Assembly: GCF_963676685.1 (NCBI RefSeq)
Contig: NC_092344.1
Span: 55,450,830 to 55,514,829, forward strand
Length of the DNA: 64,000 nucleotides
Reading direction: 5' to 3'
Source: Mytilus edulis
Lineage: Eukaryota > Mollusca > Bivalvia > Mytilida > Mytilidae
Shown here: positions 52,020 to 64,000 of the stretch, piece by piece
How the letters are laid out: each line of letters begins with the position of its first letter
How positions within the stretch are numbered: the stretch's first letter is position 1
Notes under the pieces: generated by a model
What the model saw: only the letters and a program-made list of their open reading frames with translations
What the model was told of the DNA's origin: nothing
Databases searched by the model: none
Translations under genes and position numbers: made by a program

Positions 52020-54906
52020 ATGTCAGACCCAGAAGCTGACAACTGTCAAGATATACTACAGATGAGTAAAGGAGAAACAGATTTTACTGGTCTCCCAACT
52101 AACAAAACTACTGGGGATGATGCTCAAACATTGGAAACACAAATTCAAAAGAATATCACTAATTTGGAAGAAGTAAAAAATGATAATGAATTGTTCTATG
52201 ATACTAAGAGTAATTTAGACTCAACTGGTAATTCCAAAGAGTACAAAGGTAATGGCACTTATTCAAAATTTCAATGTCATGAGATCAAAGAACCAAATGA
52301 TGAAATGATTAAAGAAAGTTTAGTTTGTGGACTTTGTCAACAATATTTACAGGATCCAAAATTACTGCCATGTTTGCACACATTTTGTTTGAACTGCTTA
52401 GAGAAACTGTGTCTTCCAGAAGAAGAAAATGAAACAAATAAAGATGCAGTACTAGTTGAAGTGTCTGCTGCAGACGGAGTAAATGGAAATAAAGATGATA
52501 TTACAGAGGTCTTGTCGTGTGAGCAAACCATGACTGACAAGGTAGATAACTCTGAACACAATAAAAAAAATAAAAAAGACAAAGACAAAACCACTTCAGT
52601 TTTAGCTCCAAAAGCACCCAATTGTCCAACATGCAAGGAAATCTTTGAAATTCCTGCAAAGGGCTTGGAGGAATTAATTTCCAATACAGTCTTTTCAAAC
52701 ATGATTAAGATCAGGGAGAAGTTAAATCAAACAAAACAGTGTGAAATTTGTAAACTTAGAAATGTCGTTGAAGAAGCCACTGCCTTCTGTAAAGATTGCA
52801 GTGATATGCTGTGCAAAAGCTGCTGGCAGAGTCATTCTTTTACTCGCTTTACTTTAAACCACAAGGTAGTTCCATTAGAAGAAATGAAAGACAAAGCCTT
52901 GGATGATGCCATAAGAAACAAGTCAAAACCAATGTGTTCTTTACATGAAGATGAGCTGCTGAAATACTTTTGTTCAGATTGCAAATGTCTTGTATGCCGT
53001 GAATGTATTTTGCTGCATCATCAAGGGCATTCATGTATTTTTCCATCAGTTGCAGTAGATCCAAAGAAGAAGGAAATGGAAAGCTTAATTTATGGGTTTC
53101 ATGGGCGGCTTGAAAGTTTGAGGAAAGATGAACATGAGGAATACGAAAGTCAGAATGATAGGGTAGCAGTTGCTGAGAATACTGAAATTGAAAAGATCAA
53201 TTCATTTTTTCAGAAACTAGTGGATGCTGTTGAGAAAGAAAGAAAATCCGTCATTTCAAATACTAAAGCTGAATTTACTAAGCTTAAAACACAAAGTAAA
53301 AACAGAATTTCATGTAGTGAAAATATAGAACAAAACATGACAAGTCTACAGCCTGCATTACATATACTAACAAGTCAAGCCAGTGATGAAGAATTTTTGC
53401 AGATAGAACCAATGTTACACAAACGACTGGTACAAATAATCAACAAAGATATCAAACCTTATCCAGTTAGTTGGTATTCTCTGCCAGTGGCTGATTTAGT
53501 CAGTTCATTGAAAATTTCATGTACACAGGACCAAAATATAGACCTGTCATTGTTCAAAGTAACTGGACCAAAACAAAAATTTGAACCTGCTGAATCTATA
53601 CCAATTGAAAGTTCCTATGATGAGTTAGTTGAAATGAGAAAGATTAAAAGGTTAAATTCTCAGCCTTTGAATGTTGAAGAGATTTCAAGTCCAGCTTCAT
53701 CTGAAAGTAAACCTAAAGATAGTACTTTGAAAAAGAAGAATTTTGTGGATGCAACAGTATGGTCGCTTCTTTCAGGAAACAGTGTTGGAAAAGAAGATCA
53801 TGATTTAGAAAGTGACAGTGGATCATCAGACTCTTCATGGGTTGATACATCCTCACTGACATCAGATAACCAAAATCCATCAGTGAATAAGAAAAAGAAG
53901 AGCAGGGGAAAAAGGGGAGGCAAGAAAGCTAAAGGAGAACGACAGAAAGTGGATGTATTACAAAATATGGCCCAAACTACTTTCCCAAAGAATAAAGGAA
54001 TTGTCAATGAACCCTTAAAGGGACTCAAAAATAGTCCTCAAACAACGTCTATAGTTTTTGGCAACCCTACAAGTATGTATGGGCTTATGAATAATCCTGC
54101 TCAGAACATGCCACTCTCCCAGCCTACCTATAGGTATCCTACAACAGTTCCAATTCCAGTAAATGTGCCACAAGTGTATGGGTCTGTGCCTAATTTGTAT
54201 ACACCAGGACAAGGTGGTTTCCAGTCCCTGAGGCCTTCTTTAATGATGCAAAAAAGCCCCAAACAACAGAAAGAAAGCAGAAGCAGTTCTGGTTCATCAG
54301 AAGATAAATCAGTATCATCAACCAGTCCTGCAGCAGCTGCCATTGTGAAACCAAGTAAAGTTATTTCTTTGCAGCCAAAATGGCGACTGGATACAAAGCT
54401 TAGTTCTGATATCCATGAACCAAAGCTTAGAAGTGTTTATTGTCTCCAAAGCACCAGTGTTATTGTTTCTGATGTCAAAAATTCTAAGGTCAAGTTATTT
54501 ACAACAAAAGGAGAATTTATCAAATGTTTTGATCTGAAAAATGTCAACCAAGCAATTTTTACTGCAAACTTATTGATTTATAGTGTAAAAAATCAAATTT
54601 GTGCCAAAAAAGAGAATGGGACAGATATGAATCCACTAATTTTCAACAACACTCCTTTTAATTGTTTGGTAGCTTGGGCTCCCAAAAATACCATTCTTGT
54701 ATCAACCGGAGTAAAAATACGCCAGTATACATGTAAGGTAGATGAAAACAGGGGAAATTTTATAAAGACTTCAGATATTGGAATAGGCAGCTGTCAGATT
54801 CAACAGATAGTTGATTTGAGATGTGATCAACAAGGCAAGAAGATTGTGATTGTTGATGGAATTTCAAAGTCTGTGAGTGTTTTGGATATCGAAGGAAACC
54901 TGATGG
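52020..54906 (+). CDS. TRIM gene, exon 1
   Basis: A single 2887-bp exon encodes residues 1-962 plus one base, covering RING, B-boxes, coiled coil, linker and most of the C-terminal propeller-like region. The donor is G|GTAAGT. Reading through gives only K-F-stop, so splicing is needed for the last 83 residues. Confidence 0.88.
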
Positions 54907-56773
54907 GTAAGTTTTAAGGGGGACGTAAAGGGGGGTATCTGCATGGAAGAACACGAAGTAGAATGGCCATTTCTCCGATGAATGAACAATTCAAAAATTC
55001 TTGCACATTGATCTTTTTACCAATTTCATGAAACACAGTGAATAACGAACCTTTTTTCACAACTGCAAGTGAAATAAAAATGGCAAATCATGTTGGCAAA
55101 AATAACCCTTTACCACCCTCTTCTAAGCTATAAATTTTGAACATAAATAAAAGATATTTGCCATGCTTTAACTGGTACATTTTTCAGCTTACTTGGATCA
55201 AAGAGCTATTACCATGATAACTCTGCATCCATTGGCTATTGTAATTGTCTGTCAGCCTTTGCTATTTTAGATTTAGATCTTCTCTTAGACTACAAGGAGT
55301 ATTTGAACAATTTAACCACATTTTGTATAAAAAAAAAAAAAAAAAATTTGTGACACTAAACATGCTGTAAGATTGTCTTTATTTAAAACATTTAAAAATG
55401 AAACATTTCTGTACTGCAATTTTCTTAGACTTCATAATGGCTTTACTTCTGGGTTCATTTCCTGTCAAGAAAAAATTGAAATTATTTCAAAATATTTCTT
55501 TTCTGACACATTTTCCATAAATATTCTTATCCAATACAAAGTAATTTCACTTAAATATATAGAGCATGGTTTGGTGTTTTAAATTAATATTACAATCCTG
55601 TGGATTTATTAATTTTTGTGGGTACCAATTTTTGTGGACTGATTAAAATTTATACATTTTCATGGTTATTTGAATTCGTGGTTTTGCCAAACTCTGCATA
55701 CAACCCTTTAGAAAATGTGCAGTTCGTTGAACATTTGAATTCATGGTTCACATGTATCCACAAAATCCATGAAAATTGTATCCAACGAATAATTATTTAT
55801 CCACAGTAGCTGATAAAGGAGTAGGTCCGGTAAGGGCCGATTTTGGCCTCAAATTTCAGGTTCATCTAACGAAAGTTTTTTGACACTTTTTAAACACTTA
55901 AGTGTCTATTTCAATTGATTCGATTAGTTTATGTGAAAGATTTTAACTGATTTAGTCATTAAAAACGCTCTGTTTTAAGCTTAAATATGAAAAATCTATC
56001 AAATATGCCAAAAAACGTCACTTTTCAGATGGTTTTGTCAAAAATGAATGTGGCCGCATCCGTGTTCATCCTCAACTTTTATATTTGTTTTGTATTATCT
56101 TTTAATACAACTTACATTTCAATATTATGAATGAACACGAATGCGGCCACTTTCATTTTAGACGGAAACCGTCTAAAAATTGACCAAAATGCTGAAATTT
56201 TGAAGATTTCAGCAATTTAGCATGACTTAATGATGCTAGAACGCGATATTTGTGCATTGTATCGTCAAAAACAGCTCATATTTATGTAGCAGAAGCATTT
56301 TACTTTCCAAATTATAGGTTAAAGATTACATTTTCACAATTTTGCTATATTTTGGGGCCAAAAAGGGGTCTTAGTGAACCTACTCCTTTGTTTGACCGAT
56401 ATCCGATTAGATGGAGTCTATTTCTACTGTATATTCATTACTTTGTCCCTTAATTTTGTATGATAATTTTGTATTTAGTACTGTCTCTTTCCATTTGTAT
56501 TAGAATTTGTATTATTTTTTAGGGACTTACAAGGAAGACAGTCCTGGTTGGAATCCAACTTCTGCCTGTTTTGACAAGAAGGGTTTGGTCTTTGTCACAG
56601 ATGGTGGAGGAAATCGTCTCATATATCTATCAGTCACTGCACAGTTTATGCAGCAATGGGATACTTGTCCTACTATCAACAAACCATCATATGTTGCTAC
56701 ACATCCTTTACAACCTTTGTATCTTATAGGCCATGACAGATATGTCCATGTCTATGATTATTCATATCTTTAG
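52020..56773 (+). CDS. TRIM protein: RING, two B-boxes, coiled coil, propeller-like end; 1045 aa
   Basis: Exon 1 (52020-54906) and exon 2 (56523-56773) join as ATGG|GTAAGT ... TTTTTTAG|GGACTT, restoring G-T-Y-K-E-D after N-L-M. The protein is 1045 residues. The RING spans C103-x2-C106 to C202-P-T-C205, with an unusually long (~70 residue) charged insertion before the last Cys pair. B-box 1 starts at C241 (CEICKLRNVVEEATAFCKDC) and B-box 2 at C306 (CSLHEDELLKYFCSDCKCLV, HHQGH). A coiled coil covers about 350-440. A Ser/Lys-rich linker holds a basic NLS-like cluster at ~624-645. Residues ~790-1045 show beta-propeller/NHL-like strands (KKIVIVDGISKSVSVLDIEG; GLVFVTDGGGNRLIYLS). The likely role is a cytosolic or nuclear E3 ubiquitin ligase; large TRIM families in bivalves are linked to innate immunity. 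The paralogue is unassigned. Confidence 0.9.
55816..56388. mobile_element. MITE T1, second copy, in the TRIM intron
   Basis: 573 bp. The left end AAGGAGTAGGTCCGGTAAG is preceded by TA; the right end (CTTAGTGAACCTACTCCTT) is mutated and followed by TG. The interior matches 3635-4217, including the inverted 'ggccgcatccgtgttcatcc' block. Confidence 0.8.
56523..56773 (+). CDS. TRIM gene, exon 2 and stop
   Basis: It follows acceptor TATTATTTTTTAG and encodes TYKEDSPGWNPTSACFDKKG, then GLVFVTDGGGNRLIYLS and the end HDRYVHVYDYSYL-stop. The repeated 'hhFVTDxxxNR' strand pattern is NHL/propeller-like and closes the C-terminal domain. Confidence 0.85.
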
Positions 56774-58570
56774 ATGTTCCAACTTTCCCCAGGGGTTAGG
56801 GTAACAAGTTTTGTCATCAGAAAGTATTATGGTTACCTGTTAGGATTTCAGTTGATTATGGATCCAAAAATAGGATGACATTTTTTTTTAAATATGGTAC
56901 ATTTGGAAGTAAAATATGAAATGTATTTTGTTGCCATTACCATATCTTCCTTTCAGAATAGTTATTTTATCTCTGAAGTAGTTAGACTTTCAATGAATTT
57001 TATTTCAAAGATTAACATCAGAAAAATAAGACCCTCAAATTATCATTTATGTGTTATGTCCCTTAGAAAGGTAAATTATATTAAAAATCAAATTAAACTG
57101 AAGATCAGTTAACCATGATTTGAGCTTAAAAAAAAATACTATAGGTACATAAATCCCCATTCCACAATTTGCTTTATTTGTTTCTATTATTGTTTTTTCT
57201 ATATTTTCAATCAAATATTTGTATATAATTAACTATAACAATTTAAAGGTTGTTTAGCGAAACCCTACGATGAATATAAATTGATCCCTATTCCAAAATG
57301 TAGCTACATTTCTCATTTGTTCATTGATTACATTTTTGTTATTTTCTTTAATTATAATATTTATATCTATCAGTTTCTAGAATGTAATGTCTATAATTAT
57401 CAAGAACAAGGAATTTAAACATAAAATCCATTTTACATGCAATGATATGGTTAAGTGTATGAATCTCTCTGAAATTATACCACAAGTTTCCATACCCTGA
57501 AGGGATGGTTAGTTATGACTTTGGGGGGTTATGGCTCAAAATGTTTTGGAATTAGGGGCAAAAAAAGGGGGGGAACTAGTTTTTTCTGGTCAATGGACAA
57601 TTTAAAAGCAGTGTATTGGAGGTAATTCAAAAACAGTTAACATACAATGTTTGGTATGTTCGGATTTACCTCCTTCACACTCTACATGTAAATAATGTAA
57701 AAAGAAATTTCACGTTTTGGACTTATGCAAAAAAAGGGTGGTGGTACATGTAGTAGTTTTCAATTTTTTTTTCAAAATTTCTCAAATTCAATTTTAGAAA
57801 AGTTTGAAGAAGAAATCTTTGATTGCACAATATTGCATAATAGATTTGTAAGATCTTGACTTTTGTTTTGTGACAGAAACTCATATTTATATGTCAAAAA
57901 TTTGATCACAATCCAAATTCAGAGCTGTATCAAGCTTGAATGTTGTGTCCATACTTGCCCCAACTGTTCAGGGTTGGACCTCTGCGGTCGTTTAAAGCTG
58001 CGCCCCGGGAGCAACTGGTTCCATTTTGGCTTGCTGTATAGAAATGAGGGAAAAGCTAATTCAATCTACTATATAATTCAAAAGGCAAGATTTTCTCAAA
58101 TTTGTTAATTTTTTATTAATTTTTTTTACATATAAAGGTTGATAATGCAAGGTTATTTTATTATCGCTCTGCAATAAGAGTACATGATCTATGTAGATAT
58201 TTGTGAAGATATTATATATATTTGATTATATAGCTACCATCTGCCATTATTATTTAACATCTGATTTTTTTTTCTTGAAAATGATCTTAAGTTTATCATG
58301 TTTATGAGTACCATTCCTCCACAAATGAAGCAACTTCCAATGGTGTTGCTTTATCAATTCATCACAGTATGGATATCACCATTTGCTATTTCATTCATAA
58401 TTGGTGTTGCAATACAAATTGTAATGTGTAATATAACTTATTATATATCCTGAATGTAGGTTTGTCATTGTGCATGTAAAATTAGATAGTTAAACTTTGT
58501 TGCTTGTCCATTGATGTTATTCTTGTTGCATTCTGAATAATTATTTTTTCGTAGGTAGGAAGAAAATAAA
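56774..58570 (+). other. Probable TRIM 3' UTR / downstream region
   Basis: No further exon follows. Candidate AATAAA signals occur near 58565 and farther on, but the true end cannot be set. A 'gggttggacctctgcggtcg' block near 57973 looks like an imported repeat, but only one copy is in the window. Confidence 0.35.
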
Positions 58571-60842
58571 TTATATATATATGGTGTGTACAAGTTGTGA
58601 ACAGATTTTTTTGTACAAATTATCAGTGTTTTATGAACTGCTTAACACAAATAGATGATGCAAGCACAGTCAGTCTTTTGTTTCATATATTTTTGTCATA
58701 TTTTCAAAACTACATGATACAGTCTAATACTGGGCATTGGTACAAAAATCATTATAAGACCACAAAAAGACTTTTTATGGATATGATTTTGGTATAAGGA
58801 GAAAAACAAAATTTGAATTTAAACAATTCAGTTGTCTTTATTTTCAGTTTTTAGACACAGAGAATGGCAGCAAATGTTAGGTTGAAGTATATAAATTTGA
58901 ATACGAAACATTAAACTGATACATTTAAGAAGACAAACCTTTATCACCTGGTGCAAGGAGGTATGTGTAAAAAAACTTATCCACGAAATAAACGAAATTA
59001 AATCCCCCACGAAAATTTGTGCTTTTACAGTATATATTTTGTTTCATTACACTGCAGATATGTATTGATGGTTTGAAATAAGTGATTTTATCATTTTACA
59101 GTCTGCTTTAGAGAACCAATATGGTTGTGGTGTGATAAGTTTTAAATTTAAGGTCAGGCTTTTGGGATTAACTGGGCGAAAGGAGGGGCACTTGCTATAT
59201 ACAAGGAGATAGGACATGCTGCTGGGATAGGTAAACTTTTCCAGCTTAAAATGATGAGGTCAATAATGTTTTCATTACTTGTTTTATGAAAAGCACTGTA
59301 ACTTTTTATGGTGTTATGGCTGTGTTTTTATCCACAAATTTTCTCTTTTTTGACTCTGGTATTCCACTTCTCCAACACACCACACATGAAACCCAACCAA
59401 TATGGGAAAAGGTTACATTTTTACCAATGCATTATATGAAAAGGTCAACATTTTTAATATCTAAATTATATGAAAGGGTAGGGTAACAGAACTCCAGTGG
59501 CACACCCTATCAATATATTATTGAAGTACAGCCCCCTCCCCGACCTCGAGGGAATTAATTTCTAGCGAAGGATTGGTCCACTTATTAATTGAATGTAAGG
59601 GCTAGTATACGAAGGAAAATTGTAAAGATTATAGGGTTATGGCAAAAGGTATAAGATATTTTTTGATTGAGGGTAGGATTATTGCAATAGCTACAGGTTA
59701 ATGGAAATGCATAAATGGTAGAATGGTCTTGGTCATTAAAGTTAAATCAAATTTATTATGGTTATTAAATATTGATATAAATTAATGATGAAATAAATAT
59801 TATGTGATTGTTCCAAGGTTAGGAACTTAGTGTTTATAATTAATGCTTTTTGATTATAAATATCTATTTGAATTTTTGTTGTTGATTTAAAATAATTTCT
59901 GTTGAAATAAATTGATTATTGTGGTTTTTTTTTGCAATTTACCTATCTGCCTTACTTATTTGCTTTCATCTGTATAGCATCACTATTTGATTTCAAATTT
60001 GAAGGACTATTTTGTTGTGTCCAAAGGACCAACACCTGTAATCAGTTCACAGTAATATACTAACACTTTTATGTCACCATACAGCCTTCAACAATGAGCA
60101 TAACCTATACTGAATATTAATATGTTTAAAAAACGCTAGTTCATGTATGTAAAAATAAAACAGTTCTGCTGAAAAAACCAAAGACTTGATTAATATACAA
60201 CAAATAAGAGCCATAAACAGACAACAATAGAAATCAGGTTCCATGATTAGAACAGGCATAACACTAGAACAGTGAAAAAAGACACCACCAAATTAATCTG
60301 TGCTGTTGGTAATAAGCATTGTGTAAAAGTTTCATCACATTTGAATTAGTCAAAAGTAAAGTTATAATTTATAAAGGTACCTAACTTGAGTATGCTGAAA
60401 CCTGACACCACTCAAATTGGAACTTGATCTATTGTTGGTGGTAATAAGGATTGTGTACAAGTTTCACAGCAGTTGTTTAAGGCATAGTAATATTTGAGTG
60501 TGGCAAAAGCACTATTTCAACGATTTTCCATTTATAAAGAGACACAACTCAAGAACATAAATGACGACACCTAAATCCCAAAATGATCTGATTGGTGATA
60601 ATAAGCATTTGTAAGCGTCAATATTTTGCCGAGGCAAACAAAAGTTATAGAATAAAAAACCAAATTTGGGATGTACAGAAATACAAGGGATATCTTGTAC
60701 CTCCCTGCCACTAGGTGTACAATGGCATGCTGAAAGTTTTATTCAAATTCTATTAAGGAGAAGGGAGCAATAGACACAATAATCACCACACCTAGTATCC
60801 AGATTATATTAATACATAATTATTAGAAAATGAGTTTGAATT

Positions 60843-61015
60843 GAAAATCACTGAGGTTGTGGGTTCAGATCACACACGTGGCAGGTGTGCTAGACTTCAA
60901 TCTTAGGATTTTCAGAACCTCCAAGCATTCAGGCTTTCTCGACCAATAAATCACCATGAAATAGAACAGTAGTATTGAAAGTGACATTCAACGCCAAGCA
61001 ATGAATAAATTGACC
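60843..61015 (+). repeat. Decayed tRNA-SINE
   Basis: 'ctgaggttgtgggttcagat' resembles the B-box part of the SINE at 13722. 'ttcaggctttctcgaccaat' and 'caagcaatgaataaatt' match its core and end. The A-box half is missing. Confidence 0.6.
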
Positions 61016-62254
61016 TAATCTTAAAATTTATCATGTAAACCAAGCATAAGTTTCAAAGTCAATTGACCATAAAGGAGATGCTGGACCAGAAATTAGATGA
61101 GTGAATTCATATACAACTGCATACAAAATATATTTTTCAAGCATGAGTGGATCATCTTAAACTGATCTAAGCACAAATTACAATCATTCCATACAACAAA
61201 TATAGTTAACCTATTAATAATGGTATCCAAAGACAGAGCAACTTAGGAAAGTTGTACATTGACAAATGAACCACATATGAGGTCATGGTACGATAAAGCA
61301 GACGGATCTGTACACCTTGCAATCATTCCATACACCAAATAGTTTATTTTTTTGCTTTGAGTATTTGATAAACAGAAAAAACATGTAAATTTTACATTGA
61401 CCTATGAAATATGAAACTTAGGTCAAGGTCAGATGAATCCTGCCAATCAGACATATTTCAGGCCTTTCATAGCTAAATAAGCAGTCAGGGGACTTAATTA
61501 AACAAGTGATTTTCTAAATCACTGATTCAAGTAACATTATTTCCATAAAGGTTGGAAGTTGGAGTTGTCTTTCTTTAATAATCACCTATTTAAGTAGTAC
61601 AAATTAATCACTAGAAGAAGTGATTTAATATTAGTGTAGCTTTAAATATAGAATACTAATGATCCAGGGACTAATTATGTTTCTAAACTTATCAGAACCA
61701 ACATCTGTGTTGTCTAGGATGACCAGGTCATTTCAGGTGATGACCTTGTACTGAATCTAGGATAATGACATAAAAATCACTTGTTTAAGTATCAGACCTC
61801 AATTTCCTTCCCAAAAACACTTCTTTAAGTTTAAGTATCATTCTTTTAATAACCCCTACTAATTTCAACACCCCCGAACAGTGAAATTTTTATCTCGAAC
61901 AGTAGAATTTTATTACATAATCTGAAAGATGAAACCTTGAACTTCACAGGAAAAATACTCCCACTGCTGTGAAAAATCTTTTAAGAAAGTATCAGTTTAT
62001 TATGTAAAGCCATTATTATAGCATTTTTTCAACTAAAATAGAATTTTTAGGTAAATGATAGCATCAAAGGCATAAACCTTGCTACTTAAAAGAAGCAAAA
62101 AGTTCATATTTTTTAATTTTACTAATTAAAAGATGTTATTTAAACCTATGTGTTTAAAATTTTGAAAAAACTACAAAATCCCAATTTGTGACAAAACCTC
62201 GAATTTGCTACTAAATAATTGATTTAAAAATCACTTATTTCAGTAAGTCCCCTG

Positions 62255-62375
62255 ACTGATAAGAGGTATGGGTTTTGCTCATTGTTGAAGGAGGTTTGGT
62301 GACTTATAGATGTTAATTGGTCATTTGGTCTCTGGTGGAGTTATTTCATAGGCAATCATACCACATCTACTTTTT
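62255..62375 (+). repeat. Family R2 dispersed repeat
   Basis: 'tatgggttttgctcattgtt' followed by 'tggtctctggtggagttatt' and 'catoaccacatct'-type end (actual: 'catacc acatcta'), matching the R2 copies at 11.7 and 39.4 kb. Confidence 0.6.
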
Positions 62376-62649
62376 TATGTTGCAATCATTATATACACCA
62401 AATACAGTCTAGTATTTGCAAACTACATCAATGAACCATAAAAATGAGATCAAGTTCAGATGAAACCTGCCAGTCAGACATGTACATGTTAAAATCATTC
62501 CATACACCAAATATAGTTGACCTGCTGCTTATAGTATCTGAGATATGGACTGTACCACATACACTTAACCAACATCACTGGTCCATGAAATGAGATTCAG
62601 GTCATTTGAGCCATGTCTGACAGACATGCCATATACCAAATATTATGCT

Positions 62650-64000
62650 GCTACCTATATATCTTAAGAGCATGTTTTGTTCATCTAGGTCAATGTGCAT
62701 CTTCTACAATGGATACTCTCCATCTTTGTTGACTACAATATAATGCATGACAAAAAACTTGTTGTGTTACTTGCATTTTACCCTTATGTTCTATTTTGAG
62801 CCAAGTCAGCCATCTTGGATGGCTGGCAGGGTCATCCAACACATTCTTAAACTAGATTCCCTAATGGTGATTTGTTTGGATCAGTAGTTTCAGAGGAGAT
62901 TTTTGTAATCTTAAGTTAATGATGACTGACACCAAGTGATGACAAAAGTTCACTTGGCCCTTGAGGCCAGGTGACATACATACAGACATATGGAGGAATA
63001 GAAAATGTAGCAAAGGGGGCTTAAACTAGAGGCTCTAAAGAGCCTGTGTCGCTCACCTTGGTCTATGTGCATATTAAACAAAGGACACAAATGGATTCAT
63101 GACAAAATTGTATTTTGGTGATGGTGATGTGTTTGAAGTTCTTACTTTACTGAACGATTTTGCTTCTTACAATTATATCTATAATGAACTTTGCCCATTA
63201 GTAACAGAGAACTATATTTGGTAAAAATTTACATATATTTACCAAATTAATGAAAATTGTTAAAAATTGACTATAAAGGGCAATAACTCCTTAAGGGGTC
63301 AATTGACCATTTAGGTCATGTTGACTTATTTGTAGATCTTACTTTGCTGAACATTATTGCTGTTTACAGTTTATCGCTATCTATAATAGTATTCAAGATA
63401 ACCAAAAACGGCAAAATTTCTTTAAAAATTACCAATTGGAGGGCAGCAACCCAACAACCAGTTGTCCAATTCATCTGAAAAATTCAGGGCAGATAGATAT
63501 TGACTTGATTAACAATTTAACTTCTTGTCAGATTTGCTCTAGATGCTTTGAATTCATAGTTATAAGCCAAAAACTGCATTTTACCCCTATGTTCTATTTT
63601 TAGCCGTGGCGGCCATCTTGGTTGAATGGCCAGGTCATCGGACACATTTTTCAAACTAGATACCCCAAAGATGATTGTGGCCTAGTAGTTTCAGTGGAGA
63701 TTTTGTAAAAGATTACTTAGATTTATGAAAAATGGTTAAAGATTGACTATAAAGGGCAATAACTCCTAAAGGGGTCAACTGACCATTTTGGTCATGTTGA
63801 CTTATTTGTAGATCTTACTTTGCTGAACATTATTGCTGTTTACAATTTATCTCTATCTATAATAATATTCAAGATAATAACCAAAAACAGCAAAATTTCC
63901 TCAAAATTACCAATTCAGGGGCAGCAACCCAACAACCGATTGACCGATTCATCTGAAAATTTCAGGGCAGATAGATCTTGACCTGATAAACATTTTTATC
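62650..64000 (-). repeat. Family R3 dispersed repeats to the window end
   Basis: A partial copy at about 62650-62990 ends 'ggcccttgaggccaggtga'. A second copy starting at 63022 ('aaactagaggctctaaagag', 'ctgtgtcgctcacc') runs off the window. It contains two internal units with 'gcaataactcct', 'cagcaacccaacaacc' and 'agggcagatagat', the reverse complement of 49714-50560. Confidence 0.75.

Larger units (their letters stand above)
57113..62640. other. Region without identifiable genes (3' side)
   Basis: Apart from the TRIM 3' UTR and the listed repeats, no exon-like frame with splice sites is visible on either strand. The short open frames are AT-rich and unrecognised. Confidence 0.4.

Overview
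This is AT-rich, repeat-dense animal nuclear DNA with intron-split genes. The dispersed families (PLE tails, mollusc-style tRNA SINE, 'GGCGGATCC' mini-elements) and the immune-type TRIM gene point to a bivalve mollusc, most likely a mussel (Mytilidae). That assignment is by recognition only, with no database search.

Layout. (1) 0.8-17.3 kb, minus strand: at least 15 exons, perhaps 17, of a gene encoding a long array of ARM/HEAT-type helical repeats resembling the N-terminal repeats of LRRK2. Both gene ends are unresolved; the 3' end lies beyond position 1. (2) 17.3-23.5 kb: no convincing gene, only dispersed repeats. (3) 23.56-35.23 kb, minus strand: a complete four-exon gene for a 358-residue 3-beta-hydroxysteroid dehydrogenase-like SDR. 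Its 8.3 kb third intron holds two nested Penelope-like retroelements (PLEs). (4) 40.2-44.1 kb, minus strand: a complete three-exon major facilitator gene (489 residues) resembling the MFSD4/Na-dependent glucose transporter 1 group. (5) 52.0-56.8 kb, plus strand: a two-exon TRIM gene (1045 residues; RING, two B-boxes, coiled coil, C-terminal propeller-like region). (6) 57-64 kb: probable 3' UTR, then repeats only.

The most notable object is the PLE nest. A 4653 bp element (28621-33273) has two 378 bp flanking repeats that look identical by eye and an uninterrupted ORF of about 1011 codons. In that ORF the GIY-YIG endonuclease precedes the reverse transcriptase. This is the permuted order described for Naiad/Chlamys-type PLEs, not the C-terminal endonuclease of classical Penelope. 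It inserted into an older, 5'-truncated, mutated PLE of another family, and the two halves of the old ORF still line up codon for codon across the insertion.

Other unusual objects: a roughly 100 bp perfect palindrome flanked by a 10 bp direct repeat (39.6 kb); a smaller palindromic insertion inside a 12 bp direct repeat (7.05 kb); a 223 bp inverted-terminus element whose body is six TGATTAT/TGATTA repeats (17.6 kb); complete TA- and TTAA-flanked MITEs, one interrupted by a fold-back element; and an 815 bp hAT-type remnant. The four host genes show no evident pathway link. All exon models rest on splice consensus plus reading-frame agreement, without transcript data.
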